A stretch of DNA of 64,000 bases from Lysobacter antibioticus (GCF_001442535.1 NZ_CP013141.1:3963797-4027796); one strand, 5' to 3'; counted from the stretch's first letter, positions 36,278-46,127 are shown. The notes: generated by a model not told the origin, from the sequence alone. Made by a program: numbers and translations.

Positions 36278-37900
36278 ATGCGTCCATCCGCGTCCGTCGT
36301 TGCCTTGCTGTTCGCCTTGACCGTTCCCGCCGCGGCGTTGGCCCAGGCGGCGCCCTGCGACGGCGGCAGCGTGTTCGAGGACCGCAACGGCAACGGTCGT
36401 CGCGATGCCGGCGAGCGCGGGCTGCAAGGGCAGCGCGTCTCCGACGGCGAGCGCATCGTCGTCAGCGATGCGCAGGGCCGCTACCGGCTGCCGTTGCGCG
36501 ACAACCGCAGTCAGTTCCTGATCAAGCCGGCCGGTTATCGGCTGGCGAACCGCTCCAGCGGCCTACCGGATTATTGGCTCAATGTGCGGCTGCAAGCGGG
36601 GCCGGCGCTCAAATACGGCGGTATGCCCGCGACGGCGAACTGCCGCGACTACGGCCTGATCCCTGAGCGTCGCAAAGCGTCCGGCGATCTCGATGTACTG
36701 GTCTTCGCCGATCCGCAGACCAAGACCGCGACCGACGTCGATTACTACCGCCGCGACATCGTCGAGCCCCTGCTTGCCGGTCGCGCCGGTTCGCGCGTCG
36801 CCGACCTTGGCCTGAGCCTGGGCGACATCACTCACGACGATCTGTCGCTGTATCCGCAGCTCAATGCGGTCACCGCCAGCCTCGAGGTGCCGTGGCTGCA
36901 CGCGCCGGGCAACCACGACCTGGATTTCGACGCGACCCGCGACGAGGACTCGCTGCTGAGTTTCCGCCACGTCTACGGGCCGGACACTTTCGCCTGGGAA
37001 GAAGCGCAGGCGAATTTCGTCGTGTTCGACGACGTGGTCTATCAGCCGGGCGGTAAAACCGACTACATCGGCGGCCTGCGTCCGGACCAGTTCGCCTTTC
37101 TCGAAAGTTATCTGGCCAGCGCGTCTAAGCAGCGCCTGCTGGTGCTCGCCATGCACATCCCCTTGTTCGATGCCGCGCCGGGCCGCGAGACTTTTCGCTC
37201 GGCCGATCGCGAGCGTTTGTTCGCGCTGCTGAAGGATTTCCCGAACGTGCTGGTGCTCAGCGGCCACAGCCACACCCAGCGCCATGTCTTCCACGATGCA
37301 ACCGACGGTTGGCAGGGTGCGAAACCGCTGCACGAATACAACGTCGGCGCCGCCTGCGGCGCGTTCTGGTCCGGCGTCAAGGATGCCCAAGGCATCCCCG
37401 ACACGACCATGAGCGACGGCACCCCGAACGGTTATGCGCGCTTGTCGGTGCGCGCCGACGCCGGCTATGGCCTGCGCTGGTTCCCGGCGCGGCAGAGCGG
37501 CGGCGACAAGGCCGCGAACCCCTACCTGCGCCTGTACCTGCCGAAGGTGTTGCGGCGCGGTTCGTATCCGATCCGCGGAGTGTTCGCCAACGTCTACATG
37601 GGCCGCGCGGACAGCCGGGTCGAGTACCGCATCGACGAAGGCGAGTGGAAGCCGATGCGCCGCGTCGAACAGCCCGACCCGACGCTGCTGGCCGAGAACG
37701 CGCGCGACGACGAGGCCGGTCGCCTGCGCGGCTACGACCGCGCCGCCATCGCGACCCCGTCGGCGCATTTGTGGAACGCGCCGCTGCCGACCGATGCCGC
37801 CGCCGGCGAGCACCAGGTCGACGTACGCGTGTTCGACCCCTGGCAGGGCGAGCAGCGCCTGTCCGCCTCCTATCGTTTGCTCGACACCGCACAGGACTGA
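36278..37900 (+). CDS. Secreted calcineurin-like phosphoesterase
   Basis: A 540-residue exported protein with signal peptide (1 to about 23, ending ALAQA). An N-terminal immunoglobulin-like MetallophosN domain follows (VFEDRNGNGRRDAGERGLQG). The metallophosphatase core has FADPQ (first metal aspartate), LSLGDITHDD, LHAPGNHDLDF, LAMHIPLF and LSGHSHTQRH. A C-terminal MetallophosC domain (YPIRGVFANVYMGRADSRVE) completes it. All metal-ligand motifs are present apart from DPQ replacing the common DxH. It acts outside the cytoplasm on an unknown phosphoester. A 12-bp palindrome ATGAGCGCTCAT sits at 36253-36264, just before the ATG at 36278. Confidence 0.88.
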   Translation: MRPSASVVALLFALTVPAAALAQAAPCDGGSVFEDRNGNGRRDAGERGLQGQRVSDGERIVVSDAQGRYRLPLRDNRSQFLIKPAGYRLANRSSGLPDYWLNVRLQAGPALKYGGMPATANCRDYGLIPERRKASGDLDVLVFADPQTKTATDVDYYRRDIVEPLLAGRAGSRVADLGLSLGDITHDDLSLYPQLNAVTASLEVPWLHAPGNHDLDFDATRDEDSLLSFRHVYGPDTFAWEEAQANFVVFDDVVYQPGGKTDYIGGLRPDQFAFLESYLASASKQRLLVLAMHIPLFDAAPGRETFRSADRERLFALLKDFPNVLVLSGHSHTQRHVFHDATDGWQGAKPLHEYNVGAACGAFWSGVKDAQGIPDTTMSDGTPNGYARLSVRADAGYGLRWFPARQSGGDKAANPYLRLYLPKVLRRGSYPIRGVFANVYMGRADSRVEYRIDEGEWKPMRRVEQPDPTLLAENARDDEAGRLRGYDRAAIATPSAHLWNAPLPTDAAAGEHQVDVRVFDPWQGEQRLSASYRLLDTAQD

Positions 37901-37904
37901 GGCC

Positions 37905-38483
37905 ATGGCCGCACTCGACGAATCGCCCATCATCGTCTTCGACGACGCTGCCGCCTTCGAGCAATGGTTGCTCGCCCATCCCGAGGCGACCGGCGTCTGG
38001 CTGAAGATCGCCAAGAAAGGCCAGGACGTGGTCACGGTGAACTACGAACAGGCGCTCGACGTGGCCCTGTGCCACGGCTGGATCGACGGGCTCAAGCGCA
38101 GCTTCGACGCCTGCTTCTTCCTGCAGCGCTTCAGCCCGCGCCGGCCCAAAGGCCTGTGGTCGAAGATCAACATCGGCAAGGCCGAGCGCCTGATCGCCGA
38201 AGGGCGCATGGCGGCCGGCGGGTTGCGCGAGGTCGAGGCGGCCAAGGCCGACGGCCGCTGGGACGCGGCCTACGATTCGGCCAGCAAGATCGAGGTGCCC
38301 GAGGACCTGGCCAAGGCGCTGGCCAGGCAGCCCAAGGCGGGCACGTTCTTCGAGCAGCTCGACAAGACCAATCGCTACGCGGTGCTGTGGCGCGTGCAGA
38401 CGGCGAAGAAGCCGGAGACGCGCGCGAGCCGGATCGAGAAGTTGGTGGCGATGCTGGCGCGCGGGGAAAAGATTCACGGGTGA
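37905..38483 (+). CDS. YdeI/OmdA-family protein (bacteriocin-protection-like)
   Basis: A 192-residue protein with the family pattern: FEQWLLAHPEATGVWLKIAK, VNYEQALDVALCHGWIDGLK, FLQRFSPRRPKGLWSKINIG, AERLIAEGRMAAGG and the C-terminal KPETRASRIEKLVAMLARGE. The family is linked to envelope or bacteriocin tolerance in some bacteria; the molecular function is not settled. The ATG at 37905 is five bases after the phosphoesterase stop, so the two are probably co-transcribed. Confidence 0.85.
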   Translation: MAALDESPIIVFDDAAAFEQWLLAHPEATGVWLKIAKKGQDVVTVNYEQALDVALCHGWIDGLKRSFDACFFLQRFSPRRPKGLWSKINIGKAERLIAEGRMAAGGLREVEAAKADGRWDAAYDSASKIEVPEDLAKALARQPKAGTFFEQLDKTNRYAVLWRVQTAKKPETRASRIEKLVAMLARGEKIHG

Positions 38484-38809
38484 TGGGCGCGCGCGTCGCG
38501 CCGTTGGCGATGGTGTTCGCGCATGGAGCGCATCTGCGCATGCGTTTCGCCGCGATCTTGCAGCTGCGTGGTCGCGGCTCGCGCCGCTCCTACCCAAGAG
38601 CAGCGCAGCAAAGGGGTAGGAGCGGCGCGAGCCGCGACCGCGAACCATCCGCTGCGACGCAAGCTTCGCCGACCTATGAACCACCGATCCGTACGCCGCG
38701 AGCCCGTCGCGAATTGACGCCGGTTTTACGCTCCACCCCGCGCAGCGAATGGCGTCTTTACGCCTGTCGTTTCTACAGTGCTTCGCAGGCGCGCCGCTCC
38801 GAGTGCGCC
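38484..38809. other. Intergenic region with a REP pair
   Basis: About 326 bases without a gene apart from the inverted REP pair annotated separately. It precedes the dehydroquinase-like gene, for which no promoter is evident. Confidence 0.4.
38570..38639. repeat. Inverted pair of REP-like palindromes
   Basis: GGTCGCGGCTCGCGCCGCTC... at 38570-38593 and its inverse GTAGGAGCGGCGCGAGCCGC... at 38616-38639 are exact 24-base inverted copies with a 22-base spacer, able to form one long hairpin after the YdeI gene. Confidence 0.9.
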
Positions 38810-39277
38810 GTGAGTACCGACGTGTCGATCCTGATCCTGCGCGGCCCGCAAGGCGGTGTGTCCGAGGTTGATCCGATGGCTCCGGCTCTGGCCGGCGCGG
38901 TGCGCGCGACCCTGGTCGAGCGCGCCGCCATCGCCGGCAAGGCGCTCGCGCTGCGCAGCTGCCGCAGCGAAGACGAGTTGGTCGAATGCCTGCAGGCGAT
39001 GCGCGCAGCGAATACCGAGCTGCTGTTGCTCGACCCCGGCGCCTGCCTGCCGGCGAGCGGGGCCTTGCGCGACGCGCTGGCGCGGTTGCCGATGCCGTAC
39101 ATCGAGGTCCACGACGATGACATGCACGCCCTGGAGCCGTCGATCGTGCCGCAATGCGGTCCGCGTCTGCGCCTGGTCCACGGTTACGCCGCGCAAAGCT
39201 ATACCTTGGCCCTGTCGATCGCCCTGGAGCACCTGGGCTGCGCCGAAAGCGGCAACGACATTCACGTCGGCACCTGA
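38810..39277 (+). CDS. Divergent type II 3-dehydroquinase-like protein, probable pseudoenzyme
   Basis: The GTG at 38810 gives 155 residues that follow the AroQ fold: VSILILRGPQGG (AroQ: ILVLHGPNLN), LRSCRSEDELVECLQAM, LLLLDPGACLPASGALRDAL (AroQ: INPGAYTHTSVALRDAL), MPYIEVHDDDMHALE (AroQ: EVHLSN) and the C-terminal GYAAQSYTLALSIALEHL. The catalytic tyrosine segment after the N-terminal motif and the NLxG loop are missing, the AYTHTS loop is altered and the HLSN loop is HDDD. The fold is recognisable but ordinary dehydroquinase activity seems unlikely. No good ribosome-binding site is visible. The next gene starts nine bases later. Confidence 0.6.
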   Translation: MSTDVSILILRGPQGGVSEVDPMAPALAGAVRATLVERAAIAGKALALRSCRSEDELVECLQAMRAANTELLLLDPGACLPASGALRDALARLPMPYIEVHDDDMHALEPSIVPQCGPRLRLVHGYAAQSYTLALSIALEHLGCAESGNDIHVGT

Positions 39278-39286
39278 GCCACGCTC

Positions 39287-39505
39287 ATGAGCTCAGCGTC
39301 GGAGCATCATTTCTATTTCGCCGATTACGAGATCCTGGTCGGCGGCCGTTTCTGCATCCGCGGCGAGACCACCCTGGATTACGCGCCGCCGGATGCGGAA
39401 GGTTTCGACCCGGCCGAATTGGTCGAGCGTATCCGCAGCCAGGTCGCCAGCGAACGCGGCGTGGAGCGCGATGAAGTGCGGATCCGGCATCTGAGCCGGT
39501 TGTAG
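39287..39505 (+). CDS. Small hypothetical protein
   Basis: A 72-residue protein (EHHFYFADYEILVGGRFCIR, then FDPAELVERIRSQVASERGV) with balanced composition and a compact alpha/beta look. No family recognised. It lies nine bases after the dehydroquinase-like gene and is probably translated from the same mRNA. Confidence 0.6.
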   Translation: MSSASEHHFYFADYEILVGGRFCIRGETTLDYAPPDAEGFDPAELVERIRSQVASERGVERDEVRIRHLSRL

Positions 39506-39580
39506 CGATCGGGAATTGCGGTCATCGCAGCGTGTCGCTGTGGCGAGCGGCCGTGGATTCGACCGTTGTGGTCGGTTTGC

Positions 39581-39649
39581 GGTCGCGGCTTGCGGCGCTC
39601 TTACCCAGGAGCGGCATCGCAAGGGGTAGGAGCGGCGCGAGCCGCGACC
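39581..39649. repeat. Inverted pair of REP-like palindromes
   Basis: A degenerate GGTCGCGGCTTGCGGCGCTC... copy (39581-39604) faces a canonical GTAGGAGCGGCGCGAGCCGC... copy (39626-39649), between convergent genes; possibly terminator-like. Confidence 0.85.
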
Positions 39650-39684
39650 CGCGATTCAAGCGACGGCGAAACCGTCACCTGTCG

Positions 39685-40380
39685 TCAGACCTCGACCTGC
39701 GCGAACGACACCGCGCGGGTGTGGCCGTGGGTGGCTTCGCCTTCGCGCGGTTGCGGATAGTCGTCGAGGCGGTCGATCAGCACCGTGGCCAGGCCGGCCT
39801 CGCGCGCGGCGTCGAGTTCTTCGACCACGTCGGACAGGAACAGGATCTCGCGCGCGGGCAGCCCGATCGATTCGGCGATGCGCGCATAACTGTCGCGCTC
39901 GCGCTTGCCGCCGACTTCGGTGTCGAACCAGCCCGAGAACAACTCGGTCAGGTCGCCGGCGTCGCTGTGGCCGAACAACAGACGCTGCGCCGGCACGCTG
40001 CCGGAGGAATAGACGTACAGGCGTTGGCCCTGGTCCTTCCACTGGCGCAGCGCCGGTGCGGCGTCCGGGTACATGTGCGAGGTGAAGTCGGCGCTCTTGT
40101 AGCCGTCGGCCCAGATCATGCCCTGCAGGGCCTTGAGCGCGGTGTGCTTGCGGTCCTGGTCGATCCAGCCCTGCAGCACTTCGACCACGACCGAGTCCTG
40201 GCACACGCCGCCGTTTTCCAGCGCGACCGCATCCAGCCATTTGCGCACCGCCGGCTCGCGCCCGCGTGCGGCGACGAAGCCCGGCAGGGCGCGGCGCGCG
40301 TACGGGAACAGCACGTCCTTGACGAAGGAAATGCTGCTGGTGGTGCCTTCGATGTCGGTGAGGATGGCGCGGATGGGCAT
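39685..40380 (-). CDS. mtnC: Enolase-phosphatase E1 (methionine salvage)
   Basis: A 231-residue HAD-family enzyme: [20 protein letters not shown] (nucleophile Asp, with the TDIEGT signature of MtnC), [20 protein letters not shown] and [19 protein letters not shown]. It enolises and dephosphorylates diketo-methylthiopentyl phosphate to the acireductone used by MtnD. It is the last gene of mtnB-mtnD-mtnC, 149 bases after mtnD. Confidence 0.95.
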   Translation of the reverse strand: MPIRAILTDIEGTTSSISFVKDVLFPYARRALPGFVAARGREPAVRKWLDAVALENGGVCQDSVVVEVLQGWIDQDRKHTALKALQGMIWADGYKSADFTSHMYPDAAPALRQWKDQGQRLYVYSSGSVPAQRLLFGHSDAGDLTELFSGWFDTEVGGKRERDSYARIAESIGLPAREILFLSDVVEELDAAREAGLATVLIDRLDDYPQPREGEATHGHTRAVSFAQVEV

Positions 40381-40529
40381 AGGGCTAGTCGTGAGCGGAG
40401 AGAAGTGAATAAGGGGTGTTGAGAATTACGGCGCGGCATGAGCGCCAGCGGGCGGCGACGAACGAGCGAGGCGAATCAGGTCCGAGCGCAACCCGCTCAC
40501 TCCTCACTCCTCTGCGCTCACTCCTCGTC

Positions 40530-41087
40530 TCAACCCGCCTGGCCCTTCTCGTAGCGCGGAAACTGCTGCGCCAGATCAGTGCCGGTGAAATAGCCGACCC
40601 AGCCGTCCGGCTCGGTGAAGAAGCGGATCGCGACGAAGCTCGGCTGCGGGCCCATGTCGAACCAGTGCAGGGTGCTGTCGGGCACCGAGATCAGGTCGCC
40701 CTGTTCGCACTTGATCTCGTAGACCTTCGGCTCGACATGCAGAGTGAACAAGCCCGAGCCGGCGACGAAGAAACGCACTTCGTCTTCCTTGTGGTAATGC
40801 TCGTCGAGGAACTTGCTGCGCATGGTGTCGCGCTGCGGGTTGTCCGGGGCGATGCTGACCACGTCGACGGTCTTGAAGCCGCGCTCGGCGACGATGCGGT
40901 CGATGTCGCTGCGGTAGGCGGCCATGATGGTCTCGGGCGAATCGCCCGGCTTGACCGGCTGCGCGGCCTGCCATTGCTCGAAGCCGACGCCGATTTTGGC
41001 GAGCTCGCGCGCGATCTCGCCCTGGTCGGAGGTGCTCAGTTGCGGGGTGTCGGGTTGGTCCTCGACGAAAATGCGCAGGCGACTCAT
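40530..41087 (-). CDS. mtnD: Acireductone dioxygenase
   Basis: A 185-residue cupin. The metal ligands are the two histidines and glutamate of [15 protein letters not shown] and the histidine of STLHWFDMG. With iron it yields the methionine precursor 2-oxo-4-methylthiobutanoate, and with nickel an off-pathway product. The ATG at 41087 follows GAGGAGG at eight bases and overlaps the mtnB stop by four bases; longer upstream frames are rejected. Confidence 0.95.
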   Translation of the reverse strand: MSRLRIFVEDQPDTPQLSTSDQGEIARELAKIGVGFEQWQAAQPVKPGDSPETIMAAYRSDIDRIVAERGFKTVDVVSIAPDNPQRDTMRSKFLDEHYHKEDEVRFFVAGSGLFTLHVEPKVYEIKCEQGDLISVPDSTLHWFDMGPQPSFVAIRFFTEPDGWVGYFTGTDLAQQFPRYEKGQAG

Positions 41088-41722
41088 CGCTGCAGCCTCC
41101 TCAGTTCCAGTTCGCATCCCAGCAGGAATTCGAACGCCTCCAGATGGCGCCGGGCTTCGGCCATGTCGCGGCCCCAGGCATACAGGCCGTGGCCGTCGAT
41201 CAGATAGCCCCACATTGGCTGGCTGTCGAGGGTGGCGTCGACCTGGGCGGCCAGGGTCGGCATGTCCTGGGTGTTCGGATACACCGGCAGGTCCAGGGCG
41301 GTTTCGTGGGTGGTGGTGCCGGAAAAGGCCTTGAGCAGCTCGTAGCCTTCCAGGTGGACGTGGCCGATGCCGGCGTACAGGCGCGAGGCCACGGTCTGGG
41401 TCTGCGAATGCGTGTGCAGGACGCAGCCGACCTGCGGATAGCGCTTGTACAACTGGGTGTGCAGCAGGGTCTCGGCCGAGGGACGGTGGCTGGTCGCGAC
41501 CGGCTGGCCATCGAGGTCGACCACCATGATGTCGCCTTCGGTCAGGCGGCCCTTGTCGCGGCCGGAGACGGTGATGGCGACGTGCTGGGCGTCGATGCGG
41601 CTGGAAAAGTTGCTGCTCGTGGCCGGGGTCCAGCCGCGCAGCGCCAGTTCGCGCACGTTGACGATGATCTCGCCGGCACAGTGCGACAGGCGTTGGGGGT
41701 CGTAGGGCAGAGAGCTGTTCAT
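41084..41722 (-). CDS. mtnB: Methylthioribulose-1-phosphate dehydratase
   Basis: A 212-residue class II aldolase-fold zinc enzyme: [29 protein letters not shown] [27 protein letters not shown] (zinc histidines) and [20 protein letters not shown], with [12 protein letters not shown] near the end. It dehydrates methylthioribulose 1-phosphate. First gene of the salvage cluster; mtnA and the nucleosidase are not in the window. Confidence 0.94.
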   Translation of the reverse strand: MNSSLPYDPQRLSHCAGEIIVNVRELALRGWTPATSSNFSSRIDAQHVAITVSGRDKGRLTEGDIMVVDLDGQPVATSHRPSAETLLHTQLYKRYPQVGCVLHTHSQTQTVASRLYAGIGHVHLEGYELLKAFSGTTTHETALDLPVYPNTQDMPTLAAQVDATLDSQPMWGYLIDGHGLYAWGRDMAEARRHLEAFEFLLGCELELRRLQR

Positions 41723-41732
41723 GGTCGCAGTT

Positions 41733-41769
41733 TACAAACAAACGGCGACCGGATCGCTCCGGTCGCCGT
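41733..41769 (-). terminator. Intrinsic terminator after the first APC permease
   Basis: A perfect 12-bp stem (ACGGCGACCGGA / TCCGGTCGCCGT, 41742-41769) followed on the minus strand by TTTGTTTG. It separates the permease from mtnB. Confidence 0.8.
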
Positions 41770-41836
41770 GGGATTGCCGGCCCTGGCGGCAACACAGCGT
41801 TGCCGCGGGGCCGCGATGGGTCTCTGGGTCGGCCGT

Positions 41837-43267
41837 TCAGCTGCTCTTGCGCATCCGGCTGTGGCGGAAGCTGTAGGCGAAGTAGATGGCGAAACCGATG
41901 CCGGTCCAGACCCCCATCAGCATCCAGTTATGCGCGGTCATGGTCGACAGCAGCACCAGGCAGCTGATGATGCCGGCCAGGCAGATCGCCCAGGCGAACG
42001 GGATCCGGAACGGGCGCGGCAGATCCGGCTGGGTGCGGCGCAGGATCAGCACGCCGGCGCAGACCGAGGCGAAGGCGATCAGGGTGCCCATCGAGGTCAT
42101 GTCGCCGAGGATGTCGAGCGGGAACAGCGCGGCGAGCAGGGCGATGCCGATACCGGTAATCACCGTGTTGACGTGCGGGGTGCGGTACTTGGGGTGGATC
42201 TTGGTGAACACCGGCGGCAGCAGGCCGTCGCGGGCCATGATCATGAAGATGCGCGGCTGGCCGATGATCATCACCAGCACCACCGAGGACAGGCCGACCA
42301 GGGCGCCGATCTCGACCACCAGGCGCAGCCAGTTCAGCTCCGGATGGCCGGCGATGGCGGTGACCACCGGCTCGTCGGTGCCGAGCAGGTTGTACGGCGC
42401 CAGGCCGGTCATGACCGCGGCCATGCCGATGTAGAGCACGGTGCAGATCGCCAGCGAGGCCAGCATGCCGATCGGCATGTCCTTCTGCGGCTTGTGCGAT
42501 TCCTGCGCGGCCACCGACACCGCCTCGAAGCCGATGTAGGCGAAGAAGACCATGGAGGCGCCGCGCAGCACGCCTTCCCAGCCGTATTTGCCGGGCCCCT
42601 GCGATTCGGGAATGAACGGCTGCCACAGGGTCGGGTCGACGTACTTCCAGCCGACCACGATCACCAGGATGATCAGGCCCGACTTCAGCAACACCATCGC
42701 CATGTTCATGGCCGAGGATTTGCGGATGCCGACGTAGCACAGCCAGGTCAGCAGCAGCACGATCGCCGCCGCCGGCAGGTTGGCGATCGCGCCGGTCGGA
42801 CGCAGCTTGGCGTCGAGCGGCGCCTGCACCAGCGCGGCGGGCAGGGTGATGTCGAAATGTTCCAATAGACTGAGGAAATAGCCGGTCCAACTGACCGCGA
42901 CCGCCGACGCGGACACACCGTATTCCAATATCAGCATCCAGCCGATGAACCAGGCCGCGAGCTCGCCCAGGGTGGCGTAGGTGTAGGTGTAGGCGCTGCC
43001 CGAGACCGGCACCATCGCCGCGAACTCGGCATAGGCCAGGGCGCAGAAGGTGCAGCAGATCGCGGCGAGCACGAACGACAGCATGATCGCCGGGCCGGCG
43101 TGTTCGGCCGCGGCCTTGCCGGTGATCACGAAGATGCCGCCGCCGATCACCGCGCCGATGCCGAGCGCGGTCAGGCCCCAGGGCCCGAGCGTGCGATGCA
43201 GGCTCAGGCCTTCGGCGTCGGTATGGGCGGCATGCGGATGTTTGGTCGCCCAGAGTTGTCCCAGCAT
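41837..43267 (-). CDS. APC superfamily amino acid permease (CAT-like)
   Basis: A 476-residue membrane protein with about twelve to fourteen helices. The N-terminal substrate-binding signature [40 protein letters not shown] and [20 protein letters not shown] are typical of the cationic amino acid transporter group. The ATG at 43267 has AGGAAG upstream. It is a clear paralogue of the permease 242 bases upstream on the same strand. Each has its own terminator, so they can be expressed separately. The substrate is unknown. Confidence 0.9.
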   Translation of the reverse strand: MLGQLWATKHPHAAHTDAEGLSLHRTLGPWGLTALGIGAVIGGGIFVITGKAAAEHAGPAIMLSFVLAAICCTFCALAYAEFAAMVPVSGSAYTYTYATLGELAAWFIGWMLILEYGVSASAVAVSWTGYFLSLLEHFDITLPAALVQAPLDAKLRPTGAIANLPAAAIVLLLTWLCYVGIRKSSAMNMAMVLLKSGLIILVIVVGWKYVDPTLWQPFIPESQGPGKYGWEGVLRGASMVFFAYIGFEAVSVAAQESHKPQKDMPIGMLASLAICTVLYIGMAAVMTGLAPYNLLGTDEPVVTAIAGHPELNWLRLVVEIGALVGLSSVVLVMIIGQPRIFMIMARDGLLPPVFTKIHPKYRTPHVNTVITGIGIALLAALFPLDILGDMTSMGTLIAFASVCAGVLILRRTQPDLPRPFRIPFAWAICLAGIISCLVLLSTMTAHNWMLMGVWTGIGFAIYFAYSFRHSRMRKSS

Positions 43268-43314
43268 GTGTTTCTTCCTGGTGCTGCTTGCGGCCGTGCA
43301 GCGACCTTCCGCTC

Positions 43315-43398
43315 GTCGTTCCCGCGCACGCGGGAATCCAGGGCCTTGTCTGCGAGAACCTTTGAAGTCGCTGGATCCCCGCCTTCGCGGGGATGGCG
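43315..43398. repeat. TTCCCGCG-type inverted repeat element
   Basis: CGTTCCCGCGCACGCGGGAA at the left and a CTGGATCCCCGCCTTCGCGG-type sequence at the right flank about 40 unrelated bases. The same family occurs at 51491-51599. It lies between the two permease genes. Confidence 0.8.
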
Positions 43399-43462
43399 AT
43401 CAAACGCCGCCGGGCCTGGTGACTCGAATCCGATCGCTGGTGCGATGCGCGTTACGTGAAAG

Positions 43463-43492
43463 GAAAAAGGCCGGCGGAAGTTCCGCCGGCCT
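43463..43492 (-). terminator. Intrinsic terminator after the second APC permease
   Basis: Stem AGGCCGGCGGAA / TTCCGCCGGCCT followed on the minus strand by TTTTT, 17 bases after the stop of the 492-residue permease. Confidence 0.88.
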
Positions 43493-43509
43493 CGATGACT
43501 GCGTGCGGG

Positions 43510-44988
43510 TCAGGCGGCGTTGGCGGCCTTGCGCAGCTTGCTGTTGCGGTAGCCGTAGCCGAAGTAGATCAGCATGCCGATCGCGGTCCAGCCGGTCATC
43601 AGGTGCCAATGCTCGGAGAACGGCTTCCAGAACAGGTACAGGCAGGCGACCGCGCCGAGCGGGCAGACCACCACGGCCAGCGGCACCCGGAACGGGCGCG
43701 GCAGGTCCGGGCGGGTGCTGCGCAGGATCAGCACGCCGACGCAGACGGTCGCGAAGGCCAGCAGGGTGCCCATCGACACCAGCTCGCCGAGCAGGCCGAT
43801 CGGCAGGAAGCCGGCCAGCAGACAGGCGAACGCGCCGACGATGATGGTGCCGACGTAGGGTGTCTGGAACTTCGGATGCACCTTGGCGAAGAACTTCGGC
43901 AGCAGGCCGTCCTTCGCCATCGAGTAGAAGATGCGCGGCTGGCCCATCAGCATGACCAGGATCACCGAGCTCAGGCCGGCGATGGCGCCGATCTCGACGG
44001 CGAGCTTGAGCCAGCCCAGTGCCGGGTAGGCTTCCAGCGCGGTCGCGACCGGCTTGGGGGTGCTCAGCATGTGGTAGGGCAGCAGGCCGGTCAGCACGCC
44101 GGACACGATGATGTAGATGATGGTGCAGATGACCAGCGAGCCGAGGATGCCGATCGGCATGTCGCGCTGCGGGTTCTTGGCTTCGCCGGCGGCGGTGGAG
44201 ACCGCGTCGAAACCGATATAGGCGAAGAACACCACCGAGGCGCCGCGGATGATGCCGTCGTAGCCGTACTTGCCGGGGCCCTGGCTTTCCGGGATGAACG
44301 GCACCCAGTTGTCGGGATTGATGTACTTGGCGGCGAAGACCACGAACAGGGTGATCACCACGACCTTGATCGCGACGATGATCGAGTTGATGAAGGCCGA
44401 CTGGGTGATGCCGACGTAGCACAGGCCGCTGAGCGCGGCGACGATCGCCACTGCCGGCAGATTGATCAGGCCGCCGGTGTAGACGATGCTGCCGTCGACG
44501 ACGTTGAGCGGCGCGGCCGCGAGCGAGGCCGGCAGGCCCATGCCGAAGGTGGTCAGCAGGCTGTTGAGATAGCCCGACCAGCCGACCGCGACGGTCGAGG
44601 CTGCGAACAGGTATTCGAGGACCAGGTTCCAGCCGATGAACCAGGCGACGAATTCGCCCAGGGTGGCGTAGGAATACGAATAGGCGCTGCCGGAGACCGG
44701 CATCATCGCCGAGAACTCGGCGTAGCACAGGCCGGCGAGGGCGCAGGCGAATCCGGCGACGATGAAGCTGAGCACGATGGCCGGGCCGGCGTGTTCGGCC
44801 GCGGCGTGACCGGAGAGGACGAAGATGCCGGCGCCGATCACGGCGCCGATGCCTAGCATCACCAGTTGGGTGGCGGTCAACGATCGCTTCAGCGTTGCCT
44901 CGCCTTCGAGGCTGCCCTCTACGGGCTCGCCGGCATCCACGTGGCCGGACGGCGCCACCGGTTTGGTGATGAACAGGCCTCTCGACAT
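43510..44988 (-). CDS. APC superfamily amino acid permease (CAT-like), paralogue
   Basis: A 492-residue paralogue of the neighbouring permease, sharing [60 protein letters not shown] and MGQPRIFYSMAKDGLLP. It has a hydrophilic N-terminal extension of about 40 residues. The ATG at 44988 is preceded by GAGGGGAG. The pair looks like an old tandem duplication; the N-terminus and several helices differ, suggesting different substrates. Confidence 0.9.
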   Translation of the reverse strand: MSRGLFITKPVAPSGHVDAGEPVEGSLEGEATLKRSLTATQLVMLGIGAVIGAGIFVLSGHAAAEHAGPAIVLSFIVAGFACALAGLCYAEFSAMMPVSGSAYSYSYATLGEFVAWFIGWNLVLEYLFAASTVAVGWSGYLNSLLTTFGMGLPASLAAAPLNVVDGSIVYTGGLINLPAVAIVAALSGLCYVGITQSAFINSIIVAIKVVVITLFVVFAAKYINPDNWVPFIPESQGPGKYGYDGIIRGASVVFFAYIGFDAVSTAAGEAKNPQRDMPIGILGSLVICTIIYIIVSGVLTGLLPYHMLSTPKPVATALEAYPALGWLKLAVEIGAIAGLSSVILVMLMGQPRIFYSMAKDGLLPKFFAKVHPKFQTPYVGTIIVGAFACLLAGFLPIGLLGELVSMGTLLAFATVCVGVLILRSTRPDLPRPFRVPLAVVVCPLGAVACLYLFWKPFSEHWHLMTGWTAIGMLIYFGYGYRNSKLRKAANAA

Positions 44989-45172
44989 CGAACTCCCCTC
45001 TCTCTCGTAAGAAGTGATCTCTACCCGTCGTTCTGGCGACGACGATGACCGCCTCCCTCAGTGGAGCGGCGGGCCACCTTAACCCAGGGTGGAAATGGGC
45101 GGCAAGCGCACACGGTCACGGCCTTTGCCCGCATAATCGCGCCCCCGGTCGCGCGCCCAGTGTCCACTCCGC

Positions 45173-45772
45173 ATGCCTGCGAAACATTCCGACGCCATCG
45201 AAGATCTGCGTTCCAATCTCATCGAATATGGCCGACGTTGGCCGCAGGAAGCCGAACATACGCTGGCGTTTCTAGCCTTGCTCGACGAGGCCCAGGGCCG
45301 CGGCACCGCCCCGGACGGCGCCCTGGCGCCGGGCGACCCCTTCGAGCGCGAGCGCCTGGCCGGCCATTTCACCGGCGGTGCGTGGCTGATCGACCGCCCC
45401 GGGCGCCGGGTTTTGCTGACCCACCACCGCAAGCTGGAGCGCTGGCTGCAGCTCGGCGGCCATGCCGACGGCGACCGCGACCTGGCCCAGGTGGCCCTGC
45501 GCGAAGCCGAGGAGGAGTCCGGCCTGACCGGGCTCAGCCTCGAGCCCGGGCTGTTCGATCTGGACCGGCATTGGATCCCGGAACGCCGCGACGTGCCGGG
45601 GCATTGGCACTACGACCTGCGTTACGTCGTGCGCGCGAGCGACAACGAGGACTACGTGATCAGCGAGGAATCGCTGGACCTGGCCTGGCGCGAGATCGCC
45701 GAATTGCTCGACGACCCGGGCAGCGACGAGTCGATGCGGCGCATGGCGCGCAAGTGGTTGGAGCGTGGCTGA
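45173..45772 (+). CDS. NUDIX hydrolase
   Basis: A 199-residue protein with a NUDIX box (GGHADGDRDLAQVALREAEE, then ESGL), in which the REAEEESGL half is canonical and the first acidic residue is Asp. An N-terminal helical region of about 65 residues precedes it. NUDIX enzymes cleave nucleoside diphosphates linked to another group; the substrate is not evident. It is divergent from the permeases and seems monocistronic. Confidence 0.88.
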   Translation: MPAKHSDAIEDLRSNLIEYGRRWPQEAEHTLAFLALLDEAQGRGTAPDGALAPGDPFERERLAGHFTGGAWLIDRPGRRVLLTHHRKLERWLQLGGHADGDRDLAQVALREAEEESGLTGLSLEPGLFDLDRHWIPERRDVPGHWHYDLRYVVRASDNEDYVISEESLDLAWREIAELLDDPGSDESMRRMARKWLERG

Positions 45773-45869
45773 GATCGTCGCCGCCATGGCCCCCCCCCCG
45801 GCGGCGCCGGCCGATACAGAACTGGGCGGCCGCATCCGCGAGGCGTCGCCTTTGACCGTACCCGCCGCT

Positions 45870-46127
45870 GTAGGAGCGGCGTAAGCCGCGACCAAGGGAC
45901 GGGTAGAGGTTGCATTGCCGACGTCCCCGATCGAAGCCGTGAAATCTCGCGGGGTAGGAGCGACGCAAGTCGCGACCGCGTAGCACTCGATCACCCGCGC
46001 CGGCACCCGCAGATTCGCGGTCGCGGCTTGCGCCGCTCCTACCCCGGCGAAAGCACGCCGCTTCGACGGATGGCATCGGCATTGTTGTTTCCGCGCGTCC
46101 CGCGGTCGCGGCTCACGCCGCTCCTAC
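45870..46127. repeat. Cluster of four REP-like palindromes
   Basis: Forward copies at 45870-45893 and 45954-45977 (the latter GTAGGAGCGACGCAAGTCGC, with a compensated G-to-A/C-to-T pair). Inverted copies at 46019-46042 and 46104-46127. Forward and inverted members can pair. Confidence 0.88.

Noticed and set aside
45790..45799. A run of ten C bases, considered as a phase-variation tract
   Set aside because: It lies after the NUDIX stop codon and outside any credible gene or promoter.
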